Source: Anaerolineales bacterium (GTDB taxonomy: Bacteria; Chloroflexota; Anaerolineae; 4572-78; NAK82). From it: DNA of 60,724 nucleotides. A model generated the notes under the pieces. It did not search any database and was not told where the DNA came from. It saw nothing but the letters and a program-made list of their open reading frames with translations. The stretch covers positions 4,477,070-4,537,793 of the forward strand of contig CP070811.1 in NCBI GenBank assembly GCA_020343875.1, written 5' to 3'. A program made the position numbers and the translations under genes. Of this stretch, positions 35,267 through 43,835 are shown one piece after another (within the stretch, counting starts at the first letter, position 1; each line of letters starts with the position of its first letter).

Positions 35267-35911
35267 ATGCTAGTTTATGAACGTATGAGCAGGCATCCTC
35301 TGACCGTGAAGCCAGACACGCCAGTGGATACCGCGCTCAAGCGAATGCGGGAGGAGAAGATCCGTCGCTTCCCGGTTGTCGATAATCAAGGCAAGCTGGT
35401 AGGTATCGTCTCGGACAAGGACCTGCTGTACGCCGCGCCGTCGCCAGCCACATCGCTTTCTATTTACGAATTACACTATCTCTACTCGCGCATAACGGTC
35501 GAAGAGGTGATGACGCGCAAGGTGATCACTGTAGAGGATACCGACCCTCTCGAAGAAGCGGCACGTATCATGGTAGATAACAAGGTGGGCGGGCTGCCAG
35601 TAATGCGCGACGACAAGCTGGTAGGCATCATTACTGAAACTGACATCTTCAAGACGTTCATGGAAATGATGGGCGCTCGCGATGAGGGATTGCGTCTCAC
35701 GTTGCTCTGCCCTGATCAGCGCGGAGAGCTGGCAGCGCTTACCAGCGTCGTAGCGGAGCTGGGCGGGAACATTGGTAGCTTGGGCACCTTCTGGGGAGAG
35801 GATGCTTCGAGTGCAATCGTTACTATGAAGGTGTCGGGCGTGGAGAAGGACGCAGTCGTAGAGAAGATAAAACCCCATGTTCTGGAAGTGATCGATGTGC
35901 GTGCGGTTTAG
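35267..35911 (+). CDS. CBS-pair and ACT-domain regulatory protein (AcuB-like)
   Basis: 214 residues from the ATG at 35267, with AAAGGAG seven bases upstream. Two CBS motifs (about 1-60 and 70-130) form a Bateman module: VYERMSRHPLTVKPDTPV and EVMTRKVITVEDTDPLEEA, each ending in a LVGIVSDKDL- or LVGIITETDI-type strand. A C-terminal ACT-like domain (about 140-210) follows. CBS pairs bind adenine nucleotides and ACT domains bind amino acids. The order resembles AcuB of acetoin-utilising bacilli, but no acetoin genes are near. Its place right after glnA suggests sensing of energy and amino-acid state; that is inference. It lies behind the glnA terminator and so needs its own promoter, of which I found only weak candidates. 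Confidence 0.85.
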   Translation: MLVYERMSRHPLTVKPDTPVDTALKRMREEKIRRFPVVDNQGKLVGIVSDKDLLYAAPSPATSLSIYELHYLYSRITVEEVMTRKVITVEDTDPLEEAARIMVDNKVGGLPVMRDDKLVGIITETDIFKTFMEMMGARDEGLRLTLLCPDQRGELAALTSVVAELGGNIGSLGTFWGEDASSAIVTMKVSGVEKDAVVEKIKPHVLEVIDVRAV

Positions 35912-35934
35912 AAGGTTCGACTAGACGACGTTCT

Positions 35935-38610
35935 CTAAGGTGAACCGCCACTCGTCGTATCCAGAATTTGTACCAGGCCGGTGCTGCCGTCCAGGAGTAC
36001 CAAGTCGCCATCTTGAAAGCGGTCGGTGGCATGGGGGATGTTGGCTACGGCCGGTAGGCCAAACTCCCGGGCGATGATGGATCCATGCGACAGGAGCCCG
36101 CCTGTTTCTACAATCAGCCCCCGCGCTTGGGGGAAGATGGGGAACCAAGCGGTATCTGTAGAAGGGGTGACCAGGATCGCCCCTTCTTGCATGAGGACTG
36201 AATCACTGGGTCGTCGCAGGACAATGACGCGACCTTGCACCTGACCAGGGCTGATGGGCAATCCCGATAGCACCGATGATAATGCTGGTCCCCCCAGCCC
36301 GTGACCTGGCACCAGCCGGGCTATATCTGACTCTCGCAGGGTATAGGGCATCTCGGTGGCGGCATAGGTCTGGTAGGTCTCGCGACGGGCACTCACCAGC
36401 GCGGATAGGGCGGGCCCTACTTCGGCCTCGGCCATAAGGGCTCGCTCCACTTCTTCCATAGTCAGCCAATAATAGTCCCCCGGCTGCACCAGCCAGTTTC
36501 GCGTAACCCATCGCTCCGCCAGTTTCAGGTCCCACATGCGGCAGTCAGTCATAGATCGCCCGTACAGGTCGCGCAATCTAGCCCGCATTCTTGCCAGTCT
36601 ATGCAAACGTCTGAAAACTGGACGGGCCAGCCAATACCGCCAAGGCTTTATTCTCTCCAGCCCTTCAGCAGAGCGCAAGCTTGCCCAGCGGCGCATGCTG
36701 CCCTGCTCATGGTCGTTGGTCACTGAGCTGGGGTGCGGTCGGCTGGCGCTGGTTTCTTGTCGATCGGGCAGCGCTTCGGTGTTGGCTATTTGAGCCACTG
36801 TTGAAAGTAATAGGGCTGGGTCCTCACTGTAACGGGGCCAGCCAGGGTCAGACTCGAAGGTAGCAGCGTGCCCATGGTGCACCATAAAATCATCAAAAGC
36901 AGCTAGAAAGGAGGTGCCGGCCAGCGCCAGGCGATAGTGGTCGAAGCTGTCGCCAGGGTCAGTCAGATAGTGCCTGACCTGCTCTTCGGCTTGTGCACTT
37001 CTGGCCAATTCCAGTAGCATGCGTCCGTACCGCCCACCGCCCGCCTTCGTGCTAGCCTCAGTGGCCTCTCTAACAAGCTGGCTTATATCATGCGAGAAGG
37101 ATCCCAAGGCTTGGGCTAAGCCAGCCAGGGCCATGACGGCGGCTGCTGACAGCACAGAGTCGGCTTGGTTCATCTGGCTGCTCAACTGGGTACGCAGTCG
37201 AAAGCGGGTCAGTAGGTCGGCGGGCGATGGGTTGGCCCAATCGGTGCCCAACAACGAGCGGCGCACCTCGTCTGCGAGACTCTCGAAGCGACTTACCCAG
37301 GCTCTGGCCCGCAGACTGCGCAACAGCAATCGGGTGGTCGTGAGGCGAGCTGCCCATGCCTGTCGCCAATCAATGCCGGAAGTGTGTTCCAGATCACAGG
37401 GCAATTCAGCATGGCCGATGATCCACAACAAGCCGGGCGGATTCAGTCCACTTTGCCCTAGCAGGCGACGAGCCATAGTCAAGTTGAGGTAGGGCCGCCC
37501 ATAGATGATTCTGAGATATGGCCCGGTGTTTTCCAGGTTGAAACCCAGCTCGTTGAGAAAGGATAGGGCACGATCCTGGGTGCGCTCCAACAAAGAGGCG
37601 CACATAGGGGAGGGAAGGTCAGGCAAAAACTCGCGGTGATTGGCCCGGCTCCATTCCGCATCAAATGGGGGGGTAGCGCTGGGCAACACGGTGATAGGAC
37701 GCGTCTGAAAGAAGAGCAGCTCCTCATCCACCCCTGGCTCCTGTCGAGTGATGGCCCATTCGACGTCTTGTGGAGCGGCCATCAGGGCCTCGATGTGTTC
37801 CAGGTATTGGGCCAGCTTTCGCAAATGCGGGACTGACAGCGGACCACGACTATCCCCAGTGGGCGAGGCACGTTGGGGTGGGGGAGACGTATGGCCCGGC
37901 GTCCAATCCAGCACTGGGTAGTCTGGCCCACGCTTGGCCAGCCTGTAGCGGGCAGGTGTGATCTGGCCACCAGCTACCCTGCCGCCGTGTCCAAAGGCGG
38001 CTTCAATAATCAGCTCATCACTGGCGCCCGAGACTGGGTTGATGGTAAAGGCAACCCCGGACGCTGTCGGCTGGATGAAAGGCTGGATGAGGACGGCCAG
38101 GCGAATGGATTGGATGGAAATACCGCATTGCCGGCGGTATTCCAGGGCTGGTTTGGATAGCGCAGAAGCCCAACAACGGCTCAGGCTGATAGGTATCATC
38201 TCGCGGGGTACGCCCAACTCGGTCAGATGAACGCCGGAGAAGGCATGTCGGCGGGCATCTTCGTCTACGGCGGAGGAACGGACGGCGAAGGACTGGGTGT
38301 CGGGGAAAACTTCAGCCAGCCGCTCACGCAGTGCACGCATCAATTCGCGGGCCAGCGGGCTGGTCTTCAGGGCATCGGACAGCCAACCCAGGGCGCCTTC
38401 GGTGACCGCCACATCGGGGGAACCGGCCCAAAGGGGCGTGAACTGGTGATGCCGAAGCTGCATCTCAAAGAAGGCAGTCGTCACTACCAGCCCTGGGGAT
38501 ACTGGTAGCCCACGCCGGCGCAGGGTGGCTAGATTAAAGGCTTTACCCCCTACCAGGGGCAAGTCGCTCCCTTGAATTTCATCCAGCGTCCTAAGCAACG
38601 GAGCCGTCAT
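35935..38610 (-). CDS. PEP/pyruvate-binding phosphotransferase, rifampicin phosphotransferase-like
   Basis: 891 residues in the order ATP-grasp PPDK N-terminal domain (about 1-310; GGKAFNLATLRRRGLPVS), a variable central domain (about 330-770), and the swivelling phosphohistidine domain at the C-terminus (about 790-885; ETGGLLSHGSIIAREFGLPA with the catalytic His near 840). PEP synthase and PPDK end with a PEP-binding TIM barrel; this protein does not. That layout is the one of rifampicin phosphotransferases, which phosphorylate an acceptor held by the central domain with ATP. Whether the acceptor here is rifampicin or a native metabolite cannot be read. The ATG overlaps the upstream stop (ATGA). 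Confidence 0.85.
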   Translation of the reverse strand: MTAPLLRTLDEIQGSDLPLVGGKAFNLATLRRRGLPVSPGLVVTTAFFEMQLRHHQFTPLWAGSPDVAVTEGALGWLSDALKTSPLARELMRALRERLAEVFPDTQSFAVRSSAVDEDARRHAFSGVHLTELGVPREMIPISLSRCWASALSKPALEYRRQCGISIQSIRLAVLIQPFIQPTASGVAFTINPVSGASDELIIEAAFGHGGRVAGGQITPARYRLAKRGPDYPVLDWTPGHTSPPPQRASPTGDSRGPLSVPHLRKLAQYLEHIEALMAAPQDVEWAITRQEPGVDEELLFFQTRPITVLPSATPPFDAEWSRANHREFLPDLPSPMCASLLERTQDRALSFLNELGFNLENTGPYLRIIYGRPYLNLTMARRLLGQSGLNPPGLLWIIGHAELPCDLEHTSGIDWRQAWAARLTTTRLLLRSLRARAWVSRFESLADEVRRSLLGTDWANPSPADLLTRFRLRTQLSSQMNQADSVLSAAAVMALAGLAQALGSFSHDISQLVREATEASTKAGGGRYGRMLLELARSAQAEEQVRHYLTDPGDSFDHYRLALAGTSFLAAFDDFMVHHGHAATFESDPGWPRYSEDPALLLSTVAQIANTEALPDRQETSASRPHPSSVTNDHEQGSMRRWASLRSAEGLERIKPWRYWLARPVFRRLHRLARMRARLRDLYGRSMTDCRMWDLKLAERWVTRNWLVQPGDYYWLTMEEVERALMAEAEVGPALSALVSARRETYQTYAATEMPYTLRESDIARLVPGHGLGGPALSSVLSGLPISPGQVQGRVIVLRRPSDSVLMQEGAILVTPSTDTAWFPIFPQARGLIVETGGLLSHGSIIAREFGLPAVANIPHATDRFQDGDLVLLDGSTGLVQILDTTSGGSP

Positions 38611-39335
38611 AGACGTTTGGCGCGCGACTCAAAACCAGCCAAACTGGCCAGTGTAAGCAACACCGCAGCGGCTGGCATCAAGCCAGTACATACAGTTGCC
38701 TGGTAGTTGGGGGGTTCCAGAACGAGGCTGGCGCTGGGGCCCAGTAGCATCAGAATCAGGCCGAAGACCAGGCTGCCATAGTAGCCGCCACTTCGGCGGC
38801 GGGCAAGTTGCCATGCCAAACTGAGTGCAGTGAATCCAAACACGACGAAAAACAGGCTCATAGGCAGCCAGGCTATCTGAATGAAGCTCAGGTTCTGTAT
38901 GATGCCTCTGGCGCGCAGCAGCATGCCTGCGAACTGAAATAGGGAAGCTATCCCGCCACCCATGAAAAAGACAGAAATACTGACCCAAAATGCGACCACT
39001 GGCCAAAGTGTCGCCGGTGCCGGTGGGCGCGAGGTGGCTGTTGCACTAGCTGCGGCCGACGAGGTACTACCTGGCTGGGTGCCATTGGCCGACAGGGCGG
39101 CCAGCCGCTCACGGGCGAGAGCGTTACTTGGGTTAATGGTCAGGACATTTTCCAGACAAATTAACTGATCGTCAACGTTGTCGGTCACAGTGCTGAGCCA
39201 CAGCCAGCCCAGCTCGTTGCGCTGGTCAAGCTCGACAACGCTCAGCAGCAATTCATAGGCCTGTGGCCGATGGCCCGCTTGGGCAGACGCTACCCCTTGG
39301 GCCAGCAGCCGGTTGACCTCAGATGGACTCGACAA
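38607..39335 (-). CDS. TPR-like membrane protein of unknown function
   Basis: 242 residues from a TTG with AAGGAG nine bases upstream; a GTG 12 codons earlier abuts the previous stop without a ribosome-binding site. The N-terminal 80 residues are helical and TPR-like (QAGHRPQAYELLLSVVELDQ, then a second helix pair with NPSNALARERLAAL), a pattern common in Chloroflexota proteins. An Ala/Ser/Thr-rich linker leads to four hydrophobic segments (about 112-135, 148-178, 185-208 and 215-235). No catalytic motif. It is coupled by a 4-bp overlap to the phosphotransferase gene and may serve that system, but the function is unknown. Confidence 0.7.
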   Translation of the reverse strand: MSSPSEVNRLLAQGVASAQAGHRPQAYELLLSVVELDQRNELGWLWLSTVTDNVDDQLICLENVLTINPSNALARERLAALSANGTQPGSTSSAAASATATSRPPAPATLWPVVAFWVSISVFFMGGGIASLFQFAGMLLRARGIIQNLSFIQIAWLPMSLFFVVFGFTALSLAWQLARRRSGGYYGSLVFGLILMLLGPSASLVLEPPNYQATVCTGLMPAAAVLLTLASLAGFESRAKRL

Positions 39336-39371
39336 TTCTGATCTCTCCTTAAGCCGCCACGATACCACCAC

Positions 39372-40469
39372 TTAGATTTGAGACAAAATCTCTTCCAGGT
39401 CGCCACTTTGGTAGATTTTGCGTTCGATATTGGCGAAGAGATCAGGACGCCGTTTTAGAGACCCGCCCTCGGCACAGTAGGTGTCCGAAATTTCCCATTT
39501 GATCAGCCTGATTTCACCTTGATCGATCTCGGTGCCGGTCATGCCGTTGGTGTGAACGCAGCAGCCATCGTTGAAATAGCAGGGAAGGGGGTTATCTTCG
39601 ATACGGGAGACCTCTTTGTCCTCTTCAAGTTCCTCGGTGGAGGCCCCGATGACTTGGTTGATGCGCGCGATGGCGGCTGGTAACAGGAAGTGCAGGTAGG
39701 GATCGGTGGTGGATCTGAGCTGCCTGAGCAAATCGTCCCGCATGAGCTTAAGTTGAAAAGTTTTGGAGAAAGACCGGAACATAGGCCGGTGAGTGTGGCC
39801 TGCGATAAGAAGCAGGCGATTGGCTTTGGCCCACTCGTAGAGATACTTGTCGCGGTTGCGACGGACCAGGTTGTTTTCGGCAGCCCGATTGCTCATCAAC
39901 CCCAAGGTGCTTTGTAAGGGACGCCAGAGGTAGCGGACTACCACGCGGCTGAAACCTGCCCGCAGTTCAGAGAATGGATCGCCTTGATGTCCGTGTGTAA
40001 TAAAGATTCGGTTGCCTAAGAAGACGGCCGGATGTACCTGGATAGGGCCCAGTACTGGCACCAAATGTTTCTTGACTAGCTGTGGGTCAGCCCAATCCAG
40101 GTCATGGTTGCCGTAGATACGGGTATAGTGTCCACTTCCTTGCCTGGCGAAATGGCGCTCCATGGCAAAAGCCGTGCTCTCGTAGGCCTCAATAATGGCC
40201 GTGTATTCAGCTTCCCAGCCCTCTTCTACATCACCGTTCAAGATCAGCCGATAACCTCGGTCCAGGTAGTATTGCAGCGCATATCCGTAAATCATTTCGT
40301 TGCGCTGAAAATCGTCGCTGCCTTGTTCCCGGTCCCCTTTGTGGATGTCGCTGAAGATGACGTAGCGGTCGGACTTAATTTGGTAATCGGAAATGTGTAG
40401 CGCATCTTTTCGACTTTCGTTGAGGGATGTGAAGGTGTGCTCGCGCTCGCGCTCGCTTTTTTGGGCCAC
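39372..40469 (-). CDS. Calcineurin-like metallophosphoesterase
   Basis: 365 residues. All five metallophosphoesterase blocks are visible in order: FSDIHKGDRE, LNGDVEEGWE, IYGNHDLDW, ITHGHQGDPF and IAGHTHRPMF. These bind two metal ions and hydrolyse phosphomonoesters or diesters. The long helical insert between the fourth and fifth blocks resembles LpxH-type or UDP-diacylglucosamine hydrolases only loosely, so the substrate is open. The GTG start is backed by GGGGGA close upstream. It lies 32 bp after the Ig-like lipoprotein gene and 36 bp before the membrane protein, probably one operon. Confidence 0.88.
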   Translation of the reverse strand: MAQKSEREREHTFTSLNESRKDALHISDYQIKSDRYVIFSDIHKGDREQGSDDFQRNEMIYGYALQYYLDRGYRLILNGDVEEGWEAEYTAIIEAYESTAFAMERHFARQGSGHYTRIYGNHDLDWADPQLVKKHLVPVLGPIQVHPAVFLGNRIFITHGHQGDPFSELRAGFSRVVVRYLWRPLQSTLGLMSNRAAENNLVRRNRDKYLYEWAKANRLLLIAGHTHRPMFRSFSKTFQLKLMRDDLLRQLRSTTDPYLHFLLPAAIARINQVIGASTEELEEDKEVSRIEDNPLPCYFNDGCCVHTNGMTGTEIDQGEIRLIKWEISDTYCAEGGSLKRRPDLFANIERKIYQSGDLEEILSQI

Positions 40470-40501
40470 AGGTTCCCCCTTTCGATACGTTCCGTATTTC
40501 C

Positions 40502-41767
40502 TCAGAAGCCAATGGCGATTTGCTGCGGGTCCACAAAGTCGTTGAAAGGGTCAATGCGAACCTCTTCGTGAATGAGCCCGGCCCAGAAATTCACCAAATC
40601 TTTGCTGGCTGCAGGTACCTCTACGATCTGGATACTGCCCGTAACGATCACTCGTTGACCGGGCATCAGATAATAATAGGTCTGGCCATCAATCACCCGG
40701 CTTTCCATCTCGTCCAAACGGCCAAGTCCCCAGCGATAGGGATAGGCGTAGCTCGGATTTCCTTCGTAATCGATGCCTACCCGCCAGGCGCCCGGCGACT
40801 GGAAGGCATCCAGGGTGTTGAAATTCTGGTCGCTGCGATAATGAGTGCCCGAGTCGGGACCTGTGGTGCGGATGGGCACCAGCCCCGTGTTTTCGACGGT
40901 GAGTGTGAAGGCCAGGGTGCTGCCCAGCGGAACTACTTTGTCACCTGTCTCCGGGTTGAAGAAGTCAACATCAGCGTTAACGATGTCGGCCCGCGGCAGG
41001 CCGCCGTCTTGGATGGTGAGGGTGCTGGTGACCACCGTGCGGTTGCCCACCCGGTCCACTGCCTCGGCCCGCACAATGTAGTCACCATCCGGAGGGGGGT
41101 CGGCGCCCAGATCGACGCCCCCCTCGTAGTCGTAGGTATGGAAGCCAGGTTCTCCAGGTTCGACGTCTCGTTCTGTCTCGGCCACCGGGTACTTCTGGTC
41201 GTCGGGGCCAAGCAGATAGACAGCTACGTTGGCTTCCTTGCTCAGGTAGTAATTGATGGTCACCCGATCGTGCTTGCCGTCCTGGTTAGGCGTGAAGACT
41301 TGGGGGTAGACGCTGAAGCCTCTCAACTCGGGGCGTTGGGTATCGGCGTCTTGGATGGTAAGCGTGCCTTCGGACTGCGCGCTGGCCCCGTTGTCGGTGA
41401 CAGCTTCCACGACCCAGGTGTAGCGCCCGTCAGTCAACATGCCCCCGTCCACTACGCCCCCAAAGTCCACCCGGTAGCTGCCGGCCGAGCGACGTCGGCT
41501 CTGCCGGAAATAATGACGCTCCCCATTTTCATCTATCAGGTAGATGGAAAGATCTGCGCTGCGCGAGAGCTGGTAGGCAAAACGAGTCACATCTTCCAGC
41601 CCATCGGCGTTGGGAGTGATTACCTCCGGTTGTACTGATACACCATATAGCAGGGGGCGTGCTGCGCACGCAGGCACCAATAGGAACAATGGCAACAGCC
41701 AGTAGCCAGCAGCAGGGATCAGCCTGCGATGGGTGACGAGCGTGGCTAAGTAGCGAATGGTCTTCAA
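40502..41767 (-). CDS. Exported protein with FlgD-like Ig repeats
   Basis: 421 residues with a signal sequence (about 15-33) ending VPAC at Cys34. The proline makes it a poor lipobox, so lipoprotein or SPase I export are both possible. Two domains (about 40-140 and 145-260) each begin with the ITPNADGLEDVT / FTPNQDGKHDRVT motif, known from FlgD-like Ig and gliding-motility adhesin C-termini. A third beta-rich region (about 265-415) resembles DUF11/NEW3-like Ig modules. It is likely an envelope scaffold. TTG start with GGAG eight bases upstream. The signal-peptide codons (GYWLLP region) carry an AGTAGCCAGCAGCAG-type repeat on the opposite strand. Confidence 0.75.
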   Translation of the reverse strand: MKTIRYLATLVTHRRLIPAAGYWLLPLFLLVPACAARPLLYGVSVQPEVITPNADGLEDVTRFAYQLSRSADLSIYLIDENGERHYFRQSRRRSAGSYRVDFGGVVDGGMLTDGRYTWVVEAVTDNGASAQSEGTLTIQDADTQRPELRGFSVYPQVFTPNQDGKHDRVTINYYLSKEANVAVYLLGPDDQKYPVAETERDVEPGEPGFHTYDYEGGVDLGADPPPDGDYIVRAEAVDRVGNRTVVTSTLTIQDGGLPRADIVNADVDFFNPETGDKVVPLGSTLAFTLTVENTGLVPIRTTGPDSGTHYRSDQNFNTLDAFQSPGAWRVGIDYEGNPSYAYPYRWGLGRLDEMESRVIDGQTYYYLMPGQRVIVTGSIQIVEVPAASKDLVNFWAGLIHEEVRIDPFNDFVDPQQIAIGF

Positions 41768-41787
41768 GCGTGAAACTCCATTCTACT

Positions 41788-41838
41788 ATTATATGTTAAG
41801 CACGATTTTAGCGTACCACAGGGATTCTCCCCTGTCAA
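41788..41838 (-). promoter_or_regulatory. Candidate promoter(s) for the exported protein/phosphotransferase operon
   Basis: Minus-strand TTGACA (41838-41833) is 17 bp from TACGCT (41815-41810). A separate TATAAT (41793-41788) lies nearer the gene without a good -35 box. The -35 hexamer is two bases past the stop of the upstream glycosyltransferase gene. Either box would drive 41767 to 35935. Confidence 0.55.
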
Positions 41839-41839
41839 G

Positions 41840-43831
41840 TTACCTGACAACTTCAACGCCTATCAGCGTGGCCTGAGGCGAGCCGTCGATCAGCGGTACC
41901 TGCGCGCCGGACACATCGCGCATACCGGCCACCAGCGTATAGCGCCCGGCAGGAGAGGCGGGATTCAGGTTCACGTCGAAGTCCGAGCGAATGACCTGCC
42001 CCGGCTCCCAGCGACTCGATGGATGGAAGTCGAAGGTGTCGTTGGAGCGTTCCAGTGAAGCGCCCCACACCTGCCCCAGCTCGTCTACCAGGCGGACAAA
42101 AGGGGTATAATCGTGGATCGGGGGCGTGTCGGCGGTCCAGTACAGAATCACGTGGACCCAAGCGCTGGGAGGATGAAAGATCTGATCAGTAGCGTAGGTC
42201 TCGGTTTGGGGAGCGAGGAAGCCGGTCAGTTCTAACCCGCCCTCAAAGCTGAAACTCACCGGCGTAGCAAAGTCAGGAAGATGATCCGACACATAGCCAG
42301 GGGCATAGGCGCGCACGCCGGTCAGCCCTGGCGGGTAGAGTTCGGTGACTGCCGGATAGCGGGCAGCCAGCCAGGCGTTGACCCGATGCTCAGGATCGGC
42401 CAGCTCGGTGTGCGATTCGACCAGCCAGACCACAGGGTGTGCGTCGCTGATGGCCGTCAGCGGCGCGTCGAGATCGGTGCTCTCATCTACAGAACCGAAC
42501 ACGGCGTAGGTCTGGCCCGGCCCTCGGAAGTAGTATTGCAGCGGGTAGCGGGTCCAATCCGGATGGATCAGGATAGCATCCTCCGGGCGGGCGTGGGTCG
42601 CCAGATAGCCGACTGTTTCGCGCCAGGCTTCTTTGCGAGCCGGGGGGCTCCACTGACCGGGCAAGGGGAGCAGTGTGAAGGCAATGGGCAGCACAAAGCA
42701 CAGGGCAGGCAGCAAGGAATGGGTGATTGGTGATCGCTGCTTGGTCAATAGGGATGTGGCCTGCAGGCGGGTGGCCAGGTTTACGGCCCCGGCGGCGACA
42801 GCAATCAACAACCAGGGGACCATGACGATGAAGTATCGTTCGCCGAAGAAGGCAACCTGATTGCGATAGAGTAACGCAGTAGAGATGGCAAAAGGCGTCA
42901 GGAGCAGCAGAGCGACCAGAAGTTGAGGCTTGGTGGACGTGGATGATGCAAAAAGGCGGCCACGGCGTGGAACGAGAATACCCATCACCAAGAGAGTTGA
43001 CATAATAATATTAACAATGATTATCAAGTTGGGCGATAGGGCAGCTTTCCAGATGCTGAAGGCACTCAGCAACCACCAGGTGCGTGCCCCCAAGCCGCTC
43101 AGCGGGTCGCCGGGGCCGGCTTCAGCGCTGGCACGCCACGTGGCCAGCGCTAGCGGCCCGAAAAGCACAGCTACGGTCAGCATCGTTAGCACAAAGGCAA
43201 ACCAGGTCCGCCGCGAGCGGCGGAAGGCCAGCAGCAGATACAAGCCATGGGCAGGCAGCAGGAAGCCGGTGTAAAGATGGGTGTATAGGCCAGCCAGGGC
43301 ACACAGGCCATAGGCGAGCCAGTAAAGATCTGCGCCCCTATGTTTATGTTGCCGCCGGGAAGCAGGCGCCGCGGCACGTAAGAAAAACCAGGTGCCCAGG
43401 GTAGACAGGAGCACCGCCTGGGCATACATGCGTGCTTCCTGCGAATACCATACCAGGAAGGGATTAAGCGCCGTCAACGTTGCGGCCAGGACCCCAACGC
43501 GTCGGTCAACGAACATGCCGGTCGCCAGCCGGTAGACAAGGGGGACCAGCAGGGTCCCCAGCAGCACCGAGGGCAGCCGCACGGACGCTTCACCACCCCC
43601 ATGGGGGAACAGGAGCCGCCAGTAGTGTAAGGAGAGGTAATATAGCGGCGGCAACCGATCCTCCACCAGGTTCATGCTGACTTCCAGAATGCGAGGAACG
43701 CTGGAATCTGCCCAGTGCACGCTCATGGCTTCGTCGAACCACAGGCTGTGGTAGGTGAGCTGATTCAGCCGTAGGGCCAGACCCAGGGCCGTTAGCGCCA
43801 GTGGCAAGCCAATGCGCAGCAGTCTGCTCAC
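41840..43831 (-). CDS. GT-C membrane glycosyltransferase (PMT/ArnT-like), copy 2
   Basis: 663 residues from the GTG at 43831, which has GGAGG eight bases upstream; a GTG five codons earlier lacks this. The first 400 residues hold about 10-12 membrane segments. The early HSLWFDEAMSVHW carries the Asp-Glu pair expected for the GT39/GT-C first loop, and the PPLYYLSLHYW and YSQEARMYA segments are also typical. The C-terminal 250 residues form a soluble extracytoplasmic part. Such enzymes move sugars from polyprenyl phosphate to proteins or lipids outside the membrane. It starts 4 bp after the end of a paralogue (43836-45860), a tandem duplication. Confidence 0.85.
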   Translation of the reverse strand: MSRLLRIGLPLALTALGLALRLNQLTYHSLWFDEAMSVHWADSSVPRILEVSMNLVEDRLPPLYYLSLHYWRLLFPHGGGEASVRLPSVLLGTLLVPLVYRLATGMFVDRRVGVLAATLTALNPFLVWYSQEARMYAQAVLLSTLGTWFFLRAAAPASRRQHKHRGADLYWLAYGLCALAGLYTHLYTGFLLPAHGLYLLLAFRRSRRTWFAFVLTMLTVAVLFGPLALATWRASAEAGPGDPLSGLGARTWWLLSAFSIWKAALSPNLIIIVNIIMSTLLVMGILVPRRGRLFASSTSTKPQLLVALLLLTPFAISTALLYRNQVAFFGERYFIVMVPWLLIAVAAGAVNLATRLQATSLLTKQRSPITHSLLPALCFVLPIAFTLLPLPGQWSPPARKEAWRETVGYLATHARPEDAILIHPDWTRYPLQYYFRGPGQTYAVFGSVDESTDLDAPLTAISDAHPVVWLVESHTELADPEHRVNAWLAARYPAVTELYPPGLTGVRAYAPGYVSDHLPDFATPVSFSFEGGLELTGFLAPQTETYATDQIFHPPSAWVHVILYWTADTPPIHDYTPFVRLVDELGQVWGASLERSNDTFDFHPSSRWEPGQVIRSDFDVNLNPASPAGRYTLVAGMRDVSGAQVPLIDGSPQATLIGVEVVR

Positions 43832-43835
43832 GATG

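Noticed and set aside
40520..41638. A 372-codon plus-strand ORF opposite the Ig-like exported protein
   Set aside because: It is fully antisense to a gene with clear FlgD-like motifs and a supported start, and its translation has no recognisable domain. It is a high-GC shadow frame.
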